From: Acidobacteriota bacterium
Lineage (GTDB): Bacteria; Acidobacteriota; Terriglobia; Bryobacterales; UBA6623
Assembly (NCBI GenBank): GCA_027592785.1
Contig: JAQCLD010000004.1
Span: forward strand, 21,798-85,797
Length of the DNA: 64,000 nt
Direction of reading: 5' to 3'
The notes under the pieces were generated by a model. It was not told the DNA's origin and made no database searches. It saw only the letters and a list, made by a program, of their open reading frames with translations. How positions within the stretch are numbered: position 1 is the stretch's first letter; every line of letters begins with the position of its first letter. A program made the position numbers and the translations under genes. Of this stretch, positions 16,158 to 25,337 are shown piece after piece.

Positions 16158-18652
16158 TAGTACTCCCGTTTCAGGCGGTAGTCCAACTGAATGCTGGCGT
16201 ACGACATGCGGTAAGCCGACAGGCCCACATTCGTCCGATCCAGCGCCGAGTTGGAATGTCCGCCCTGTAAGCGCAGCCAGATGTTTTGGCGTAGCTTTTT
16301 CGCGAATTCGACCGTGGAACTGAAAGGAATCGTCCTTGGTCCGCCCGCTTCCCTCTGCACGCCTGCTCCAAATTCCGCGACATAGTCGATAGAGCCCGGG
16401 AAGCGTCCCTCTAGGTGCAATGCTCCTAGATGCGTGCGTACAAAGGAGGGGCTGTAGACATCGTCGCTCGGCCGATCGTGCGCGACCCAACCGTTGCGCA
16501 TCCCCAACCGGACACGTATCGGACGCGTGTCCACAATTCGCCGAAACGCTGAAAAATCGACGCTCTGTCTCGTCGTCGACGAGCCAAACGCGATCGTCGA
16601 ATACCTCATGCCTAGCTGCGTTTTGAGCGTGGGGCGAAGATCCGTTTCGGCGTATGCATATTGCGTTTGAACCTGCCGCTCGATCGCCCGAAACGCCGTC
16701 GTCGGCTCGCGTCCCAGCCCACCGCGTAGACGCACCCGGTCCGAGACCAGGTAGCTCGCCGAAGCGTCCAGATTCAGACGGCTTTCCTTGACGCCATTCC
16801 CATAGAGCACCTGACCGGCCCGCGCGTGGGCCGTCAGCCTGCGCGCCACTTGCCCAGTCCAGCCCACTCCGTAGGTCGTCCAGCTTGCGCTCTCGCTGCG
16901 CTGCGTAAACAGTTGACGGTTTACCCCAAACTCCAGCCGATGGTTGACTGATAGAGGCGCTTCGAACTGCTGCCTGATACCTTGCGAGACGAAGTCGTCC
17001 GTATCTGCGAAATAGTCGGCCCTGGTCTGAAACGCATAGCCGTATTCATACTGTAGTTCGTCCCGCAGCCTGTACGACTCACGGTCTCCCGGGTAGCGTT
17101 GCGCAAACGTGCGCGCGTAGTCCGTGGCGGCCCGTGCGTTGTTGGACCAGCGCGCCGCCAGGGCTCTATGGTGCAGGGCATCACCTTGCTGCGCGCGCTC
17201 CTCTGGCAACGCCGCCAAGGTTTTCTCGGCTTGCAGATGCCGTCCCGCCCAATTGAGTACCTGCGCGCGCGATTTGACCAAATCCCAGTGGTTCGGCAGC
17301 CGCGTTAGGCTCTCGTTCGCTGCCTTGATCGCCGAACCCAAGCGATTCTGATCCGCCAAGGAGTGGATCAAACCGTCCGGGCCTGCGCTGGACTCTGGAT
17401 AGAGCGCCGCAATCTGCTTGTACAGCCGCTCGGCCTCTTTCGGCTGTCCGCTCCAACGCAACGCCAAACCCTTGCGTAGCAGGTTGCGCTCGTCCACATA
17501 GCCTTCGGCCAACAGTTCGTTAAGCATCACCAGCGCCGCCTGCGGCTGGTCGCCGAACAGTTCCGCCTGGACGCGATCCGATCGCGCCCAAACCGGTTGC
17601 TTGGGCTCATGTTCGAACACGTAGTCGAACTCCCGTTGTGCTTCCACATAACGTTCGTTCCAGGTCAGAACAACCGCGTAGTCCCGCCGAACCGCGAGAT
17701 GCAGCGGCGCCACAGCGACCGCGCGCCGCAAGTATGCGATTCCCAACTCGACCGAACCCTCGCGGGCCAGCGCGACGCCTTCCGCAGCTAACGCGACGGA
17801 TTGAACTGTCAGCGAGCGCCCGGTTTCCGCCCCGGGCAACGATGTCCGCAGCGTGTTAGGCTCCGGTGCAAGGGCCATGACGGGGACTTCGCTAATGAAT
17901 AGCGGCTCCTTGCGCAAGCGCTCCGCCAGCGAGCGCCCAACCATGCCGGCCTGGCTTGCGAACTCCGCCTCCGGAATCATGGCCACTAGTTCACCGGCTT
18001 CATCGAATCGGCCCAGCCGCGCAAGCAGCCACCCGCGCCAAGCCAATATTTGCGATGTGCGCTTCTCTCCCTGGGACCAAGTCGCCAAGAACGCATGCGC
18101 CTCACCGAGCTGCCTCCTGTCCAGGAAGCACTCCACAATCCCAATCGCCGCCGTCTCCGAGTCCGGATAGTAGCCAAGAGTCTCGCGGTAGCCTCGTTCG
18201 GCCTCTTCGCGGAGTCCCGACCGCCTCAGCGCCAGAGCGCGGCGCGTCAAAATCGCCTCTCGCTTGTCGCCTTCGTCAATAAGACTTCGGTAGAGGTCAT
18301 CTGCGTTATGTGCTTCTCCTCCAAAGAGTTCTGCATTAGCCATTTCATGGCGAGCCCAGGCCGGCTGATCCGGATGAGCCAGTCGTATACGGCGCAGCAC
18401 CTCAGCTGCCCGACGCCAATCGCCGGACCATCCCAAGGCGACGCCGTAGTCTCTTTCAATCGTCCACTCTTCGGGCGCCAGTCTCAGCGCCTCCTCATAC
18501 AGCGCCAACGAGTCTTGTGGCTGCGGCGAACGCGCCAACTCGCGCGCGCGGTCTGTTAGGCTCCACGCTTGCTGCAACGACGCTGGCTGCGCAGCCAGCA
18601 GTGCAGGCACGGTCAGAATCAACAGCCACAGCGTGATCCTCCTAATCCGCAC
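16157..18652 (-). CDS. pgaA: PgaA-like TPR and beta-barrel polysaccharide export porin
   Basis: An 831-aa protein with a signal peptide (LWLLILTVPALLAAQ), about 500 residues of TPR helical pairs (for example SLALYEEALRLAPEEW) and a C-terminal beta-barrel of about 290 residues with alternating polar and aromatic strands, ending in an aromatic residue (LKREY) as outer-membrane barrels do. Length and order match E. coli PgaA (about 807 aa), which exports poly-GlcNAc and presents it to the deacetylase. GTG start at 18652 overlaps the end of the glycosyltransferase gene by 11 bases, and its stop overlaps pgaB. Sequence similarity to PgaA is remote; operon position makes the case. Confidence 0.75.
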   Translation of the reverse strand: MRIRRITLWLLILTVPALLAAQPASLQQAWSLTDRARELARSPQPQDSLALYEEALRLAPEEWTIERDYGVALGWSGDWRRAAEVLRRIRLAHPDQPAWARHEMANAELFGGEAHNADDLYRSLIDEGDKREAILTRRALALRRSGLREEAERGYRETLGYYPDSETAAIGIVECFLDRRQLGEAHAFLATWSQGEKRTSQILAWRGWLLARLGRFDEAGELVAMIPEAEFASQAGMVGRSLAERLRKEPLFISEVPVMALAPEPNTLRTSLPGAETGRSLTVQSVALAAEGVALAREGSVELGIAYLRRAVAVAPLHLAVRRDYAVVLTWNERYVEAQREFDYVFEHEPKQPVWARSDRVQAELFGDQPQAALVMLNELLAEGYVDERNLLRKGLALRWSGQPKEAERLYKQIAALYPESSAGPDGLIHSLADQNRLGSAIKAANESLTRLPNHWDLVKSRAQVLNWAGRHLQAEKTLAALPEERAQQGDALHHRALAARWSNNARAATDYARTFAQRYPGDRESYRLRDELQYEYGYAFQTRADYFADTDDFVSQGIRQQFEAPLSVNHRLEFGVNRQLFTQRSESASWTTYGVGWTGQVARRLTAHARAGQVLYGNGVKESRLNLDASASYLVSDRVRLRGGLGREPTTAFRAIERQVQTQYAYAETDLRPTLKTQLGMRYSTIAFGSSTTRQSVDFSAFRRIVDTRPIRVRLGMRNGWVAHDRPSDDVYSPSFVRTHLGALHLEGRFPGSIDYVAEFGAGVQREAGGPRTIPFSSTVEFAKKLRQNIWLRLQGGHSNSALDRTNVGLSAYRMSYASIQLDYRLKREY

Positions 18653-19898
18653 CTTGACGCTCCAATCTCCAAGTCACCGGAGCCGACAGATTCAGCCGCT
18701 TCACAAAGCCCTTGCTCGAGTGGATGGCGCTCGACAACGACATCATCATCCAGTAGAAACAGGGGTAGAAAATGGCAAACGGGAACTCGTAAATGATGTC
18801 CCGTTCGTACTTTGCGTCGATCAGCACGCCAACCAACAGTTGCGCCAGGCAGCAGCCGAAGATGATCACGCCCCAATAGTTAGGCAGTGGCGAGCCGCCG
18901 TAGGGACTGTGTCCGAACAGCATTCCGATCGCCCAGAAGCTGGTGATAGCCACAAACACCCAGGCCCACAAAACCGATAGGAAGCTCTCGACATACACCG
19001 GGTACAGGCGGTAGTGTTTCGGCGTCCAGAGGATCGACACATGGCGTTTTAGCGCCTGGCCGAGGCCCACCGCCCAACGGCAACGCTGTTTCCACAGCAC
19101 CTTGATGTCCTCGGGAACTTCCATCCACACCAGCGCCCGCGGCTCGTAGCGGATCTCGAAGTTGTTCATCTGCAGCTTGAACGTCAGATCGATGTCTTCG
19201 GTCGACATCCCCGGTGAATACAGGCCCGCTTGACGCAACGCGTCTTTGCGGAACATGCCGCATACCCCAGAAACGCACATCACTCGGCCCCAAACGCGTT
19301 GCGCTCTGCGCAGCAAGCCGATCACCGAGCTGAACTCCACGGCCTGCAACTGCGAAAGCCAATTGTTGCGGTTGCGAACCCGTGCATTGCCGGCCACCGC
19401 GCCCACATTCGGGCTGCGAAAATGCTGCACCATCACCTTCAGGACTTGTGGTTCGGGAATTGTATCCGCGTCCATTACCAGGATCAGATCGCCCTTGGCG
19501 CAAGGGATGGCGTCGTTCAGCGCCATCGCTTTGCCCTCGTTAAACTTTTTATCCAGTAGTCGTACGCGAGGATCTGAAAGGAAAGGCGTTATGCGCTCGA
19601 CAGTTCGGTCCTTCGAGCCGTCGTTAATGACGATAACCTCGTAGTTGGGATAGTCGATATTCGTCAGGCCGCGCAGCGCCGAGGCGATGCTGGCCTCCTC
19701 GTAGTAGGCCGGAGTGAGGATGCTGACGAATGGCGTGAATGAATCATCGTCACGCTGTTCTCCCAGGTCGTGCCGGAAGAAAAACGTCAGCGCCGTCGTG
19801 ATCCAGATCAGACTGGTGACGATGGGGTAAGTGCCGTAAAACTGTACCGCCAGCCAGTAAAGGTGGCTTTCCTCGATTGCCTGAATCAGCCAGAGCAT
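18642..19898 (-). CDS. pgaC: PgaC/IcaA-like processive GT2 glycosyltransferase
   Basis: A 418-aa inner-membrane glycosyltransferase family 2 enzyme predicted to polymerise GlcNAc from UDP-GlcNAc. Motifs in order: VINDGSKDRT, LVMDADT (metal-binding DxD), GMFRKDALRQAG, STEDIDL (catalytic base region) and QRCRW, the Q/RxxRW acceptor motif of processive synthases. One membrane helix precedes the catalytic domain and several follow it. Start ATG 19898 lies three bases after the pgaD-like gene and its end overlaps pgaA by 11 bases. A hyaluronan- or cellulose-type synthase is excluded less by sequence than by neighbours. Confidence 0.85.
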   Translation of the reverse strand: MLWLIQAIEESHLYWLAVQFYGTYPIVTSLIWITTALTFFFRHDLGEQRDDDSFTPFVSILTPAYYEEASIASALRGLTNIDYPNYEVIVINDGSKDRTVERITPFLSDPRVRLLDKKFNEGKAMALNDAIPCAKGDLILVMDADTIPEPQVLKVMVQHFRSPNVGAVAGNARVRNRNNWLSQLQAVEFSSVIGLLRRAQRVWGRVMCVSGVCGMFRKDALRQAGLYSPGMSTEDIDLTFKLQMNNFEIRYEPRALVWMEVPEDIKVLWKQRCRWAVGLGQALKRHVSILWTPKHYRLYPVYVESFLSVLWAWVFVAITSFWAIGMLFGHSPYGGSPLPNYWGVIIFGCCLAQLLVGVLIDAKYERDIIYEFPFAIFYPCFYWMMMSLSSAIHSSKGFVKRLNLSAPVTWRLERQGAD

Positions 19899-19901
19899 TT
19901 G

Positions 19902-20423
19902 CTACGCACCCACAGCTTCTTTCCGCTCTTCGGTGACGTTGTCGGCTTCCGAACCGACAAGAATCGGACGTCCTTGCGGCGGTTCCGGCACCGGCGCCAG
20001 CGGCTCCTCGTGCCCGTAAACCTTCGCGCCATCCTTCATCTGCACGATGAGATGGCTATCTCGCAATGTTGCCTCCGGCGCCAGCTTGATGCGTCGCCCG
20101 AAGTAGTCTTGCGAAAAGACCGTCGTCGCCTGGGCGTTCGGCCTCGCCGGGCCGCGCCACTGGTAAAGAGCGATATTGAAACCGACCCAAAGCGCCAGCG
20201 CCGCGAGATAAAGCCACGTCGCCTGGGCAAGCCAGATCAGCGAGTCAACCACCTCATCTATCGGGCTGTCGCGAAATATTCTCGCGCCAAACCAGAAGAA
20301 GCCGAGCCACAGTGCAGCCATCAACAGCTGTGTAAACAGCCAATTGACGCGCTCCGTAACGCTCCAGGAAGGGTGCGGTTCAACTCTCGATGCTGTTGCT
20401 GTCATCGTGAGGTCGCACTTCAC
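19902..20423 (-). CDS. pgaD: PgaD-like small membrane subunit
   Basis: A 173-aa protein with two membrane helices (LLMAALWLGFFWFGARIF and WLYLAALALWVGFNIALY) and a cytoplasmic tail containing RWRGP-like and FGRR residues. PgaD is the short two-helix partner that, with PgaC, forms the c-di-GMP-controlled synthase; it diverges quickly, so the call depends on topology, size and its place directly before pgaC. The track start is GTG 20423; ATG 20405 (MTATASRVEP) is an equally possible start. It heads the operon D-C-A-B, unlike the A-B-C-D order of E. coli. Confidence 0.65.
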   Translation of the reverse strand: MKCDLTMTATASRVEPHPSWSVTERVNWLFTQLLMAALWLGFFWFGARIFRDSPIDEVVDSLIWLAQATWLYLAALALWVGFNIALYQWRGPARPNAQATTVFSQDYFGRRIKLAPEATLRDSHLIVQMKDGAKVYGHEEPLAPVPEPPQGRPILVGSEADNVTEERKEAVGA

Positions 20424-20597
20424 TTCCCAGGCAAAGCCCGGAAGGCGTCTCCTCTCTTGACAGATCTTCCGTCAGCCGTCCAATCTGGACAACTAACGGA
20501 TTGCGGCGATTTCGGCCTGGGGATGTACCTAGCCTTATCAGATATGACCTTAACTACAGGGGGACTATAGTCCTCCGCCTCATGAGAGAATCTATCC
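20424..20597. promoter_or_regulatory. Divergent control region between the pga-like operon and a glycosyltransferase gene
   Basis: This 174-bp region has no gene. It contains a perfect 12-bp palindrome GGACTATAGTCC (20562-20573), a perfect hairpin GTCCA-ATC-TGGAC (20478-20490) and TTGACA at 20457-20462 on the plus strand. These could be operator or leader structures for the exopolysaccharide operon. I compared it with the GEMM c-di-GMP riboswitch pattern and could not fit it. Confidence 0.4.
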
Positions 20598-21236
20598 TTG
20601 CCGACAACGCTCGCTGTATTTGCAAAGCGGCCGATCCCCGGCCAGGTCAAGACTCGGCTCACGCCGGCCCTGTCGCCTGAGGCGGCCGCCAGTCTGTATT
20701 GGGCCATGGTCGAAGACACCTGGGCCAGCGCATCAAAACTGCCGAATGTCGATCTCCGTCTGTTCGTCGATCAGCCCTGGGAAGGCTTCAACACGCTCGC
20801 CGGTGGGCGTCCGGTTCAGCTCCAAACCGAAAGCAATTTGGGATCTCGTATGTTGTCTTGTTTACAGATACTTACGTCAACTAACTTCAATCGCTCTGTA
20901 ATCATTGGAACCGACAGTCCGACGCTTCCTCCCGGTCATATACAGGCCGCTTTCGCTCTGCTGCAAAACGACAACGACGCCGTCCTCGGGCCTGCCGAAG
21001 ACGGCGGCTATTACCTGGTTGGCTGCCGCCGCCCGCATCCTGATATGTTTCGAGGGGTCGCTTGGTCCAGCGACGAAACACTCGCCCAGACGCGATCCGC
21101 CTTCGACGCCCAGGGCTACCAAACCCATCTGACGCCGCTGTGGCACGACGTGGACGTCATCGAAGACGTCTGGCGACTCGCCAAAGGGCCCGTCGGACCG
21201 TCCGTCAAGGCCTGGCTCCGCCAACATCGGCTCTAA
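20598..21236 (+). CDS. DUF2064/TIGR04282-like glycosyltransferase (GT-A fold)
   Basis: A 212-aa protein of the family first named for arsenosugar biosynthesis (TIGR04282, DUF2064), related to nucleotide-sugar transferases. It shows LAVFAKRPIPGQVKTRL at the N-terminus (nucleotide-binding loop), IIGTDSPTLPP and GPAEDGGYYLVG, all family hallmarks. The start is TTG 20598; the ATG at 20582 is out of frame. Many bacteria carry it without arsenic genes, as here, so arsenosugar formation should not be assumed. A HAD phosphatase gene follows 50 bases after it. Confidence 0.8.
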   Translation: MPTTLAVFAKRPIPGQVKTRLTPALSPEAAASLYWAMVEDTWASASKLPNVDLRLFVDQPWEGFNTLAGGRPVQLQTESNLGSRMLSCLQILTSTNFNRSVIIGTDSPTLPPGHIQAAFALLQNDNDAVLGPAEDGGYYLVGCRRPHPDMFRGVAWSSDETLAQTRSAFDAQGYQTHLTPLWHDVDVIEDVWRLAKGPVGPSVKAWLRQHRL

Positions 21237-21273
21237 ATTCCGGGCAGGGAAGTGCCCCGCCTCCAAAGTGCTT

Positions 21274-21279
21274 GATAAT
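21274..21279 (+). promoter_or_regulatory. -10-like GATAAT immediately upstream of the HAD gene
   Basis: GATAAT sits seven bases before the likely TTG start at 21287, which would put transcription start at or next to the start codon and give a leaderless mRNA. It is part of the 14-mer AAGTGCTTGATAAT that also occurs at 1747-1760. Confidence 0.35.
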
Positions 21280-21286
21280 ATGGTCT

Positions 21287-21928
21287 TTGCGCAAGTTACC
21301 CCAGGCCATCCTTTTCGATTTCGACGGCACCCTCGTCGATAGCGAGCCATTGCATTACGAAGCCTGGCTGCACGCCGTCAAGCCCTACGGCGCCCATACC
21401 GACTGGGACGATTACGTTCTGCGTTTCGTCGGTCAAACCGGTCGATGGGCCGCAGAGACGTTCTTCGAAGAGGCTGGGGTCGACTACACCCCAGAGCTCG
21501 TTATTCAAGCGACTCGGGCCAAAGAGGCCTACTTCCGGCTCTATGCCGACGAGCGCCTGGTGATCACCGCGGAGACTATCGCTGCTGTCAAGCAACTTCC
21601 ATTGCATCTGCCAATTGGAGTCATTACTTCAAGCGTCATCACAGAGGTAGAACCGGCCCTTATCGTCGCCGGTCTACGCGATCGGCTTAGCGTCCTGGTC
21701 TGTGCCGCGGACGTCTCCCAGCACAAGCCGCATCCGGAGCCATACCTGACTGGCTTCGAACGCCTGCGCGTCGATCACGGCCACTCTGAACTCGTACCCG
21801 CGTCCGTCACCGTCTACGAAGACTCCCGCAGCGGCATCGCGTCGGCCACAGCCGCCGGCATGACCGTCCGGCCCGTCCCGGACCCCCGCGAGCTGCCAAC
21901 ACTGCTCTCACTCGATGGCTGGCTCTAG
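21287..21928 (+). CDS. HAD superfamily phosphatase (beta-phosphoglucomutase-like)
   Basis: The track start (21062) overlaps the previous gene by 174 bases. The HAD domain begins at LPQAILFDFDGTLVDSEPLHYEAW, so TTG 21287 (213 aa) is a better start; ATG 21280 is out of frame and TTG 21272 is an alternative. Motif I DFDGTLVD carries both aspartates, motif II is VITSS, motif III lysine is in SQHKPHPEPY, and motif IV is VYEDSRSGI. A cap domain follows motif I. It belongs with beta-phosphoglucomutase and 2-deoxyglucose-6-phosphatase-type enzymes; the substrate is a sugar phosphate by family, not known in detail. Confidence 0.82.
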   Translation: MRKLPQAILFDFDGTLVDSEPLHYEAWLHAVKPYGAHTDWDDYVLRFVGQTGRWAAETFFEEAGVDYTPELVIQATRAKEAYFRLYADERLVITAETIAAVKQLPLHLPIGVITSSVITEVEPALIVAGLRDRLSVLVCAADVSQHKPHPEPYLTGFERLRVDHGHSELVPASVTVYEDSRSGIASATAAGMTVRPVPDPRELPTLLSLDGWL

Positions 21929-22058
21929 TTGTCTGATAAGATATATTATGTCAACTCACATGCCAACGATTGATTGACGCATCGGCCTGGATAGCCTTGG
22001 GAATGCCCTCCCTCGATCAGGAACTAGACGAGTTCCAGTCGCGGCCTGTTCCGGGATG

Positions 22059-23924
22059 TTATTCCAGCGTTAGCCCATTCACCGTCTTTTCGAATGTGGG
22101 GTACAGCGCGTCGTACTCGCTCTCCGGTGCGATCATCACCGTGTAGAACAAGCCCCCATCCAGCTTCGCGGTCACCAGCCAAACGTACTCGGTCTGGTTG
22201 GCCAACTTCGACGGTCCTTCCAGAAAGAGGCTCTCTCCGGGCCTCTCGTCGACGCTGATCGGCCTGCGTTGCCCGCGCACCAAGTTCAACCCTGGGTTGC
22301 TCGACTGGAACCCGCTCAGTAAGCTCGTCGTTGCGGCATCCAACGACTCGGCAGTCTCGAAAGAGCCGGCGATCAGGCCACGTACGATCGACTCCGTGCC
22401 GTCGCTTTGACGCACGATGCCGTTATCCGGAGTGATCCGCACGCCGACTCCTTGTTCAGCCGTTACAGCCGTCCAATCCGGGGGATAAGGCATCACAAAC
22501 CCCTGCCCTGTATAGACGCCCGCGGCAGGCGGCTGGACGACCGGGACGGCGGTCATCGTTTCTGTAGAAAACCGAACCGAGTCGATGGCTGCTTGAAACC
22601 CGGGATAAAGAGAGCCGTACTCGTCTTTAGGCGAGATCATCGCCAGATAAAAGAGGCCTTGCGGCCGTTGAGTTGTGACCAGCCACACATTCTCGCGAAG
22701 GCCTCGAATCGTCGTCGAGGGGCCTTCGAGAAAGTTGCTCTGACTCGGCTCTCCGCCCATATGAAAGGACTTCTGATCGCCTGGTATGGCTCGTAGACCG
22801 GAGTTGGTGTTCCTCAAGTCGTCGATGAAAGCCTGTGTCGCAGCGGAGAGCGATGTGCTTCCTCTGGCGTCGAAATAGCCTGTGAGCATGCCCCGAACGA
22901 TCTCGGTTTGTCCTCGAACTGTGCGGTTCACGCCGTTCTGCGGCACGATCGTTGCGCTGCCGTCCGCGGTGTCGCTAAATGTCTGCCAGCCGGCGGGAAC
23001 TAGAAACTCAAACCAGGGGCCACTCATTCTCCCTGCAACTACCGCCGCAGTCTGGGCGGCCGTGCCCTGTGCGGCGACGTTCGTGCTCGTCGGGACCTCA
23101 GCCTTCTTTTCAGTGGGTTTGATTCCCGCGGCAAGAGACTTCATGCCTGGGAAGGCCCTCGAGTTGGTCGTGTAGTGGCCGTTCTGATAGGACTGAATCT
23201 CTTCGGTGACGTACTGCACGCGGTTCCCTGGGTTGGGGTGGTCGGAAAGGAACTGCGGGCCGCTTCCCCCTCCCGATTCCCCCAGCTTTTGGAAGAACCT
23301 GGCCATCTCGACCGGGCTATAGCCCGCCGCCGCCATCATCCGTGCACCGACGATATCCGCGTCGTGTTCGGCGCTCCGCGAGTACTTCATGAAAACCGAG
23401 TTCAGGCCGAATCCGAGGCCGATGTTACTCAGGGATCCTAGCAGGCCGCCGCTGTCTCCCAGTGCTCCAGCCGCCAAAGCTGCCGGCAACTGAAAGATCG
23501 AGCGCTTTGACGCCTGATTCGTCGAGTGGCGCAGGACGACATGTCCAACCTCGTGCGCGATGACGCCCGCCACTTGCGCTTCGTTGTCCGCCACGGCGAT
23601 CAGTCCCGAATTGACGTAAATCGGTCCTCCCGGCAAGGCAAACGCATTGATGCTTGGGTCAGCGACTACCTTGAAAGTAAACGGTTAGGATGGATCCTGC
23701 GAGACCTTGGCAAGCCGTTGCCCAATGCTGTCGACATAGTCGGTCAAGCGGCGGTCGTTCACCACCTGGACTTCCTTCTCGATTTCCCCCGCCGCTTCCT
23801 TGCCCAGCTGGACGTCCTGATCTTTGGAGAACAAGTTCCAACCCGGTTTGATGGGTTTTGGCTGGGCCCAAAGGCCCTGAGTTGACAGCAGTAAAATTAT
23901 CGACAGGGTGAGCGTTCTGAGCAT
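22059..23924 (-). pseudogene. M48 family metalloprotease interrupted by an in-frame TAA
   Basis: Two track ORFs in the same frame (23685-24047 and 22059-23636) form one gene split by TAA at 23685-23687. The first part has a signal peptide (MLRTLTLSIILLLSTQG, ATG 23924) and the M48 N-terminal helix; after the stop, with no frame change, comes PFTFKVVADPSINAFALPGG, then the zinc motif HEVGH (about residue 124) and ARMMAAAGYSP. The stop replaces what is usually a Tyr codon (DPSYPF in relatives), a one-base change. The rest carries two tandem repeats of about 140 residues (ending EYGSLYPGFQAAIDSV and EYDALYPTFEKTVNG). It may be a real pseudogene, a sequencing error or read through. Confidence 0.8.
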
Positions 23925-24069
23925 GAGTTTTTCAGTTCCTGGCCTCATGCTACACGACCTGCCCTGCTGATTGAAGTTCAGCCGTCCTTGCCGAAAGTAC
24001 ATCTTCAAGTCGAACTGTTCCTGAGTCCATGACATAATCGAAAGCAAGCCTCCTGGCGGTTAACAAGGG

Positions 24070-24990
24070 ATGATTACACCCACAGAAAAAATTTGGCGCA
24101 ACGGTGAACTGATAAACTGGAACGACGCAAACGTCCATGTTCTGACGCACGCGCTGCACTACGGTTCCAGCGTTTTCGAAGGCATCCGCTGTTATGAGAC
24201 TGCTACGGGTCCCGCAGTGTTTCGCCTCAATGAACATATGCGTCGTATGTTCGATTCGGCGAAGATCTACCGCATGGACATTCCACGGTTCACGCAGGCC
24301 GAATTGGCCGACGCCTGCCGCGAGATTGTGCGCGTCAACGGGCTCAAGAGTTGCTACATCCGTCCCGTGGTCTTTCGCGGCTACGGCGAGATGGGCGTCT
24401 TCCCGCTGCAGAACCCGATTGAGATCTATATCTGCTGCTGGGAATGGGGCAAGTATCTCGGAGCCGAGGCGATCGACAAAGGCGTGGACGTTTGCGTTTC
24501 GTCGTGGACGCGCATCGCTCCCAATACCCTGCCCGCGATGGCCAAGGTCGCCGCGAACTACATGAACTCGCAGCTGATCAAAATGGAAGCGGTGCTGAAC
24601 GGCTACTCCGAAGGTATTGCACTGGACGCCTCTGGCTACGCCTCGGAAGGCAGCGGCGAGAACATCTTCTTGATCCGCGACGGCGTCATCTACACGCCGA
24701 CGTTGGGGACCTCTGCGCTGCCCGGCATCACCCGCGACACGGTGATGACCTTGGCGCGTGAGGCCGGCATAGAAGTGAAGGAACAGGCGATTCCGCGCGA
24801 ATGGTTGTACATCGCCGATGAGCTGTTTTTCACCGGTACCGCCGCTGAAGTCACCCCGATCCGTTCGGTCGACAAGATCGCCATCGGTTCGGGCACAAGA
24901 GGCCCGATCACCGCGAAGCTGCAGACAGCTTTCATGGATATCCTCACAGGCAAAGCGGCAGACCGCTTCGGCTGGCTGACCCACGTCTAG
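24070..24990 (+). CDS. ilvE: Branched-chain amino acid aminotransferase
   Basis: A 306-aa fold-type IV PLP aminotransferase interconverting Leu, Ile and Val with their 2-oxo acids. Typical features: N-terminal [30 protein letters not shown], the PLP lysine in [13 protein letters not shown] (SxxKxxxNY-like), [12 protein letters not shown] and [12 protein letters not shown]. Length matches IlvE (about 305 aa). Start ATG 24070 with AAGG a few bases upstream; a -10-like CATAAT occurs at 24033-24038, giving a leader of about 25-30 bases. It is transcribed divergently from the broken M48 gene. Confidence 0.95.
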   Translation: MITPTEKIWRNGELINWNDANVHVLTHALHYGSSVFEGIRCYETATGPAVFRLNEHMRRMFDSAKIYRMDIPRFTQAELADACREIVRVNGLKSCYIRPVVFRGYGEMGVFPLQNPIEIYICCWEWGKYLGAEAIDKGVDVCVSSWTRIAPNTLPAMAKVAANYMNSQLIKMEAVLNGYSEGIALDASGYASEGSGENIFLIRDGVIYTPTLGTSALPGITRDTVMTLAREAGIEVKEQAIPREWLYIADELFFTGTAAEVTPIRSVDKIAIGSGTRGPITAKLQTAFMDILTGKAADRFGWLTHV

Positions 24991-24993
24991 GCT

Positions 24994-25320
24994 TTATTTG
25001 GCTGCGGGCGGCGGAGCCATGATGGCCATTACGATCAGGCGCTCCGAGCCCGGATTGCGCAGAGCATGAGGTTCGTCGGCTTTGGCCAGGACGAGGTCTC
25101 CGGGGCCGATCGATGTTTCGACATCGCCAACACGAACAATTCCCTGCCCTTGGACCACGTAGTACAGCTTGTCTTGGCCGGAGTGGGTGTGGAGCGCGTG
25201 CTCTTGCCCAGGTTCAAAGCAATTCAAGCCCGTGAAGATGCGCTCGGTCCGCAGTAGATCTGCCTTGCCCATCTTGTCTGGGCGAAACGCGGCCTGCGAC
25301 GCGACGTTCTTGACGATCAT
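24994..25320 (-). CDS. Small cupin domain protein
   Basis: A 108-aa single-domain cupin. Motif 1 is EPGQEHALHTHSGQDKLYYVVQG, giving two metal-binding His and a Glu-like position, and motif 2 is PGDLVLAKADEPHALRNPG. Such proteins bind a divalent metal and act as small dioxygenases, isomerases or sensors; nothing here decides which. It is the last gene of the sigma/anti-sigma cluster, 17 bases after the Spy/CpxP-like gene, so it may be in the same stress regulon. Confidence 0.82.
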   Translation of the reverse strand: MIVKNVASQAAFRPDKMGKADLLRTERIFTGLNCFEPGQEHALHTHSGQDKLYYVVQGQGIVRVGDVETSIGPGDLVLAKADEPHALRNPGSERLIVMAIMAPPPAAK

Positions 25321-25337
25321 GAGGGGTTAGGAACGCG

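Noticed and set aside
16158-16490. N-terminal extension of the deacetylase ORF
   Set aside because: It lies entirely within the pgaA-like gene; the signal peptide begins at ATG 16157 in a TAATG overlap.
20424-20600. GEMM (c-di-GMP) riboswitch upstream of the pga-like operon
   Set aside because: A GGCAAAGCC string is present, but the helices and tetraloop receptor of the GEMM consensus could not be placed on either strand.
21062-21286. N-terminal extension of the HAD ORF
   Set aside because: It overlaps the DUF2064 gene by 174 bases and reads as arginine-rich shadow translation.
22020-22036. GGAACT-AGACG-AGTTCC hairpin as terminator between HAD and M48 genes
   Set aside because: The stem is six pairs but no T-tract follows on either strand.
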